A program made the translations under genes and the position numbers. This document shows positions 57,740 to 64,000 of a stretch of 64,000 bases of DNA, piece after piece. Under the pieces are notes generated by a model. That model was given only the letters and a program-made list of their open reading frames with translations, was not told the origin of the DNA and made no database searches. The DNA is taken from positions 248,001-312,000 of the forward strand of contig JAWPGT010000016.1 in NCBI GenBank assembly GCA_034638255.1. The letters are read 5' to 3'. Each line of letters opens with the position of its first letter. The first letter of the stretch is position 1. Origin of the DNA: Coprinus comatus. Its lineage: Eukaryota > Basidiomycota > Agaricomycetes > Agaricales > Agaricaceae.

Positions 57740-58994
57740 TTAAAGCACGAGATACTTATGATGACTTTTGCGGGAACCTGATTGTGGACTTTTTACTTGA
57801 AGTGGCTGGCGTTCCGTACCAATGTCTTCCAATAGGATGTCAATATCATCTATCGGTAATAATGCGGACGAATTTGTTCCTCGACTTGACAGGATAGGTC
57901 TGAATAAAGAGAGGATACGACTTGGTTGTTTTAAGGCTGACGGGAGGCAGTTATATGCCCAAAGAATACCGTAGCGTATCCTTCTCATAGATATTGATAT
58001 ACTGATAAATTATATGAATTATTTTTATCTAGAGAGAAAAATTAAGCCAGGAATAATTGCGTACCATAGTAAAAGGAACAGAAGCACAAGACAGAACTTG
58101 AAGTAATATACTGGAGTAGGTGCTAAGGTTGGAGCTTCAAGATCGCCATTGTCGGGTTCTGGATCTACAGGGGGTGCATTTTCTTCCTCTTCTCCTTGTT
58201 CTTCATTGTTGTTTTTGTCATCGTGATCGTGATTCGGCAGCTCGCTGATAGGAAGAAGTTTGACAATCGGACAAGCACGTTTGGATCTCCATTCAAAAAC
58301 GTGTGTTCCATTCCATCTGTAAAGAAAGTCCAATCTCGGATTTTCCTGATCCACACCAAAAGACATAAGCACGCGGTAAGTGCTCGGGTCTTTTACTAGG
58401 TGCAGTGATTATAAGTGATTACTCACTTCATCACAGATGATATGAAAGACAGCCTTTTGCTTTTGATTCTTATATTTTGTACCATGTACAGTCAACTGTA
58501 AATGTTCTCCTTCGTGTTCTTTGTCGGACCCAGTTGGCTTTGTGATACGAAACTTTGGTCGAATGGTATCTCCTGACGCTACGGAAACGACTTGTAACAC
58601 CCTTGCAGGTTCTGATGGATGATTCGGTCTCGTATTGATCACTGTAAGACACATAAAGGTATTATTCGGACACTAATATGAACGCAACGCAGAGTTCGTG
58701 AATATAATATGAATGCAAAATAAAAGGATAATTCACTTGGAGGTCACTGGGTAACGTTCCATCCCTCTTAATACCATTTCCCAAAGCAATTTCATAAACA
58801 TATTTCGTATGGGTAGGAGGAGTTTCTTCGTTTATTTCATACTTGAATGGAAAATCGGAAAAGAGGGGACATAGGTCGTAGTTGAATTCATGAGTGGTGT
58901 TAATGTATCTATACGTGTAATTCACTGAACATTGGGATTGAGATAGTAGTGAGAATAAAGGGGTAGGCATAAGTGGAGATAGAAAAGAATACAT
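57740..58994 (-). CDS. ATG27: MRH-domain type I membrane protein, ATG27-like
   Basis: Exons 58994-58737, 58672-58427, 58345-58065 and 58001-57740 join in frame to 348 residues. A hydrophobic start (PLMPTPLFSLLSQSQC) is followed by lumenal sequence with the MRH pattern: NYDLCPLF, CPNNTFMCLTVINTRPNH, HIICDE, RWNGTHVFEWRSKRACP. An acidic stalk (DKNNNEEQGEEEENAP) leads to one membrane helix (YYFKFCLVLLFLLLW) and a cytosolic tail containing ALLPIDDIDILL. This is the layout of Atg27, which cycles Atg9 vesicles between Golgi, endosome and vacuole; a mannose-6-phosphate-receptor-like protein is the alternative. The last-exon acceptor (58002-58004) is chosen to avoid an immediate stop. Confidence 0.75.
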
Positions 58995-59607
58995 ACGTTA
59001 CATGGTTTGGGCTTTGGGTGGAGATTGGTTTGTAGTTGTAATTCTTGTGAGCTCACTCGCAGAGAAGTGACGACATGCCGTTCCGGACCGGTGGTGGCAT
59101 GTTCCGGATCGCCTCTCACATGACCAGAACACGGTCCGCGATATTTCACCTCTCGCATCTTGGACTCTACTTTTACTGGCTGCCGTGACTTATCATTGAA
59201 AAATATCACTCCTCAAAGCACCCGCAACATACCTATATATCTATTAGGAATATTTTGCAGACAAATACATGTCTTTCAAGGGTACCAGTCAGGCACGCAC
59301 TAACTTCGGATGGAACACGCGCCTACGAACTTCGAAGAGTTGTATCTACATACGGTGAAGAGAACTATCCTTATTTACAAACACAGAAGTTGCACCATAT
59401 GCTGCGGTCCGCTAAACCACTCACCATTATGGCTTCACTTCTCTCAGGAGTTCACCATTGAACACATGATACAGAGAAACAGAAATATCCTGGAAATATT
59501 ATAACTACAAAAGATCCTTAACAGCTACACGGTCTAGTTTTTCACATCCTGACGAAGCCCTTTTGTACTCTGCGCTCCACTTTATCGTGGAAGGTGCATC
59601 TTTCAAA
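58995..59607. promoter_or_regulatory. divergent promoter region, ATG27-like / PL26 lyase
   Basis: It is 613 bp between the two starts. Short ORFs (58922-59209, minus; 59255-59461, plus) have no domain. An upstream exon of the lyase carrying a signal peptide could be hidden here, but I could not define one. Confidence 0.35.
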
Positions 59608-62600
59608 ATGACATCGAACAGCGCAGAACTTCATTGGTTAGACAACTCACTACCACCTTTCTTACCCTCTGGCACATCTTTTGGGGTTCCTTGGTCCCCA
59701 GGACAAGTCGATCGTACCACTCCATTCAAGCTTACGGCTTCTGGTTCTTCATCGAGTATTCCGTTGCAGAGTTGGCCTCTTGCATAGTAAGCCTTCGATG
59801 TCAACGGTATATTTCAGTCAAATTGAGCTCGGTTACCATCATTTACATATATACAGTTGGCCAGATGGTAGCTTGAAATGGACAGGACATACACTTCCAG
59901 CTAATGCTGGAATTAATACTGAAAAATTGACCGTTTCAACTGGAACACCTGCAGAACCAAGTACACCTATTTCTGTATCAGATAGTGGAGGAGCTATCAC
60001 AGTGACGACCGGTAATTTCGGTGGTACGTACCTTCATGCGAACGTAGGGGTGAGAAAGTCTAAATAAATATTTTATTTTGCATGAGATAGCTCGTTTCAA
60101 TGCAGCTGGATCCACAACTCTAATCTCCTCACTCACACTTTCCAACAAAACTCTTGCTAAAGATGGCTCCCTAGTCCTTCACATTCAAGAGGGGCCCGAA
60201 CCTGACCTCAGCTCGGTCCAATCTGGAATTACTCAAGTTCCTCGTGTACAAAAAATGGTAGGAAAAATCGATAACATTCAGGTGGAACAAAATGGTCCTG
60301 TTCGGGCGGTAATTAAAGTAACTGGAAAATATGTTGCTACTTCCGGGGGTAATCATAAAGATTTTCTTCCTTTTACTGCGAGGTTTTATGTTGCTGCTGG
60401 TGCGACTGCGCTTAGGATGGTACATTTTTTCGCGTTTGATGGCGATCAGAATAAAGATTTTATTAAAGGATTGGTGAGTGTTCATGAGTTCATTCTCGAC
60501 TTGCATAGTTTTTTAAATGTTATGAAATAAACATAGGGAATATCTTTCGCGACACCTATGACGGATCAACTACATGATCGACATGTTCGCTTTTTGTCTT
60601 CTCCTTATCCAAATGCATCGCTTTCAAAACCTTCCGATTCTAGTTCACCCGTTTCTGGTAAGATCCGCTTGCGTCCTTCGCTTGTCCATTCAGCTAATTC
60701 ACTCTTCAAACTAAGGTGTCTGGGGCGAAGCGGTTCGAACAGTTTCAGGTCTTCGAAGAGACGCAACAGCACCAGTTCTAAACGCTCAATTCAATGGTAC
60801 ACTAACTCCTGCGACAAGTACTTGGCCTACATCTGTTAGTTCATTCTTAAACAATCTGGCAATTTGGTCAGATTATTCGCTTGATCAACTTTCGTCTTCA
60901 TATTTTTCGATAAGAAAGAGAACGAATGCAGGTGGGAATGCTGCTTGGGTTGATCATGCAGGTCATGGGGAAAGAGCTGCTGGGTTAGGTTATGTTGGTG
61001 GTGCGAGCAATGGTGGGGTTGTTTTTGGTTTGAGAGGTATGTTCCTTTTATGAAGATGATGATTGTTTTCTTGATGTTACTCTATAGACTTTTGGCAGGG
61101 TGCTCCAAGGAGCTTGGACATTAGAGATGCAGGTACGGATGATGCAAAGGTCACACTTTGGGCTTGGAGTCCACAGGTGAAGAGTCTTAACGATTTGAAC
61201 CATCATAATTCGGACCTGAATGATATTTATGTTATAGGCTCCTGCAATGGATATGAGGCATTATGATACTGTGCCTCACGGAGTATGTTTTTCTTTCTGA
61301 TCCATGTTTTTCTTAGAATAAGTGCTAAGAAAAGGGATACTTCTCTTTAGCTTGATTTGGCATATGAAGATGTCGGAAACCCAAATCCTGATCCAAGTGG
61401 TATTGGAAGATCATACGAAGTTACACTTCAATTGTTTTCTAGCACACCTAGTCGTGCTGACCTATCAAAGCTCGCTGACGTTCATGTACGTTTTTCCTTT
61501 TGACTTTTCTCCCTCCTATCAAATGTTGAACTTCCTTTTCCTTTTCTAGACACGTGTACCTCAATTAGTAGCCACACCGGAATACTACGTTTCTAAGAAA
61601 TTATGGGGTGGAAGATGGAATGTGCCTGATACGAGCAGAAGTGGTGCAGTAGCTATCGAGAAACGGAAAACTACTCTGTTGGATTTCTATATCAAGGTAC
61701 GTATGCGTTTGACCTTGTATGCATTACCATTCAATATACAGCCATTAATACATCTACTTTGTCTTGTACAGGACATCGACCAGAGACAGTTTTATGGGTT
61801 TTGGAATTACGGAGATGTTATGCATACATATGACCAGACACGGCATGAATGGAGATACGATGTAGGTGGATTTGCATGGGACAATGGTGAACTAGGTGCG
61901 ACTTTGTCTTTCTCCTTTTTGTTCTTTTTTCATTTGATTCTGATTTTCACCATCTTACTGTTAATATAGGAACCGATTTATGGTTATGGCTTTCATTCTT
62001 CAGAACTGGCCGTTCAGATGTTTTCCGTCTTGCACACGCAATGACAAGACATTTATCTGAAGTAGATACACACCATATCGGAAGTTACGCTGGTTTAGGA
62101 TCAAGACATAATGTTTCACATTGGGGTGATGGTGCCAAAGAAGCTAGGGTTGGTGGTAGTTGGTTGAGAAGACCTTTTTATTATCTAACTGGTACGTCCG
62201 ACCCACTCTCGCTCCATTAAAACTCTGATTTTTGTGAATATCAACATTGATAACATATTTTTGTGGGTACACAGCCGATGAATTGATGGGAGATCTTATG
62301 GATACGACATTACAAGCAGATAAATCGATTATAACTTGGGAACCTTTAAGAAAAGTGTTGGGACCTCCTCCTGCTTCTGCAGGTCCCGGAAGAGTTCGAA
62401 TTGGGCCGGATTGGACAGCTTTAGCTGGGAACTGGTTCACCAAATGGGAAAGAACGGTACGAAGCTTAGCTTCAATGCATATGTTTATCTCTATGTATGA
62501 TTTACTGATATTCCTTTTAGATGGATGATGCATGGTTGCAACGATTGAAAACTGGAATGGTACGTCTTGATTTCTTTGATAAAAATTGATATTGTTATTG

Positions 62601-63648
62601 TTGTTTCTTACTTTAAGCTCTTTTTAAGCGAGACATTGGGGGTTTCAAATTTGGCCTATTCACTGGATTCGCATCAGCGGTAGGATGGAATGATGAAACA
62701 GCACATTTAATAGATATAGGTGGAGAAGGTCAAGATTCGTAAGCTCCCCTTTCACTTCCCATTTCCCTCATTCCTCTAATTCTCTTCCTAATATTAAAAG
62801 GTATCATCTAACAATGTTGTTCGGAGGAGGAGAATTCCTAATGGAAGTTATGGATATTCAAAGTATAAGAGATGACGTACCTGAATTCGACGCTGCGTGG
62901 TTGGACTTTTGTAGACTTTTCAATGGAACCAATGCAGAGTATGTCTCCACCCCCTTCTTCTCCTCTCTTAACAGGTAAATTTACACACAAACTCATTTGT
63001 GTATACAGAAAGATAGAAAGATATGGAAAATCATTCTCAAGTGGTGGTTTCCAACAAGTACGTCCAGCCATGTCCATGTATATCCGTGTCACGTACCAAA
63101 CACCCTATCATCATAATTTCATAACAGTTATACGCAAAACTCCAAGCATATGCAGGACAAAGACTCTCGCACCAACTCTAACTCAAGCAGCTTGGTCGAT
63201 TCTAAACTCAAATAAAACAGGGGTCTACCCCGATGCCGTTATAATTGGTGGCTCAAATGTTTTGAATCCTGTTTTCGAGGTACGCATTCTTTCTGAATGT
63301 TCTTTTTTTCAAAAATACTTGATGGAACATCTAAATTTTTAGATACCGAATTTGGCTACGAACGATGCTGCACATTTAAGTCTGGCAGAATATGCAGTTC
63401 TGGCCATTGCTCCGGACCTTGCTCCGAACTCGATCCTTGGTTCGACAACGAGGCTGGTTAACACAGTTGAATGTAGTAGTTGCCATGTCCACGTGGAAAT
63501 ACACGAGGATGAAAATGTAGACGATGAAGATGGGAAGACTATTGTTGGTGTGACTTCCACTGATGCCAAGGATCATGACAAGAAGTTGGAAGATGGTGGT
63601 TACAGCGAGGAGGAAGAGAAAAAATGGAAGAGATGGTTTTGCATGTAA
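59608..63648 (+). CDS. exo-rhamnogalacturonan lyase-like protein (PL26 / PcRGLX family)
   Basis: Eighteen exons from ATG 59608 (MTSNSAELHWLDN) to 63648 sum to 2909 nt, one short of 970 codons. Landmarks are SFGVPWSPGQV, LAYWPDGSLKWTGHTLPA, EQNGPVRAVIKVTGKY, GISFATPMTDQLHDRHVRF, GVWGEAVRTVSGLRRDA, FWQGAPRSLDIRDAG, VTLWAWSPQAPAMDMRHYD, QRQFYGFWNYGDVMHTYD, GGFAWDNGELGTDLWLW, and THHIGSYAGLGSRHNVSHW. These match the three-domain architecture of the Penicillium PcRGLX lyase, which cleaves rhamnogalacturonan of pectin from one end. Near 63155 the frame changes between LYAKLQAYAG and TKTLAPTLTQAAWS, a 1-nt loss or error. No signal peptide is seen and the C-terminus is acidic (EDENVDDEDGK). Confidence 0.85.
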
Positions 63649-64000
63649 TGTGGAACATAATTCTTATCTGTAGTAACTAGTAAGCTTATTTCACGGAGCA
63701 TAAATTAGCCAATTCGTTCGTAGCAAGGCATTTGAGGTAAGTGCTTCTGTATTTAGGTAGACCACCACGGTTGTACAGTACAATGAGAAGATATAATGCA
63801 TGAAGTGAGGACGGAGTAAAGGAAACATCGCTGTAGGATTAGAAGTCATACCAGAGCAAATTTCAAGAGCTCTCATATGCGAAATGTTGTCGAAAAGGAT
63901 GGGAAGAGCCAAAGTATGATAGGGCAGTCTAACAAATGGAAACGCGACCTGGCGCCGAATACAATACCAACAAACTTAGAAATCAAAAATTATTGAATTA
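63649..64000. other. 3' flank of the lyase gene; window end
   Basis: It contains a minus-strand ORF 63691-63912 of 73 codons without a domain. It could be the last exon of a gene outside the window. Nothing else seen. Confidence 0.4.

Overview
The window is nuclear DNA of a filamentous basidiomycete, most likely a mushroom-forming Agaricomycete. Many short introns (about 46-80 nt, mostly GT..AG) interrupt the genes. The gene content is fungal: PEX13, a trifunctional FOL1 folate enzyme, the TFIIA gamma subunit, an ATG27-like MRH-domain membrane protein, an F-box protein, an APH-like kinase and a PL26-type rhamnogalacturonan lyase. It also holds DUF7330-type proteins, a family I know mainly from Agaricomycetes. 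Species cannot be told from the sequence.

Layout. 1-10.0 kb is a nest of Helitrons, all on the minus strand. An 8.3-kb autonomous-type Helitron (297-8606) carries a broken Rep/helicase gene and a second ORF that looks like an OB-fold/ssDNA-binding accessory protein. A 552-bp non-autonomous Helitron (8607-9158) abuts it exactly. A third Helitron 5' end (at 10032) is interrupted by a solo LTR. 10.0-12.2 kb is empty. PEX13 (minus) diverges from the first of five tandem DUF7330 genes (13.9-33.4 kb). Between array members 1 and 2 sit a 635-bp hAT-like MITE and a complete, recently inserted Ty3/gypsy chromovirus (19353-27623; LTRs differ by one base; 5-bp TSD). The chromovirus appears to use Tf1-like self-priming. 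Array member 3 is a pseudogene. All five copies share one phase-0 intron position.

33.6-64 kb is an ordinary gene-rich region: FOL1 (minus), a divergent unknown gene, an amidase, TFIIA gamma, an F-box/LRR-like protein, a dienelactone hydrolase-like gene with an apparent 1-nt deletion, an APH-like kinase with a 14-nt microexon and a probable GC-AG intron, ATG27-like (minus) and PL26 lyase (plus, with one apparent 1-nt deletion). Gaps of 1-4 kb without recognisable genes lie at 37.6-40.3, 46.8-47.8, 49.4-50.8 and 53.4-57.7 kb.

The genes do not form one pathway. The housekeeping genes are independent. The notable structures are the stacked Helitrons, the self-priming chromovirus and the DUF7330 array split by transposons. 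Exon coordinates were derived by hand from splice consensus and reading-frame continuity, so small errors are possible.
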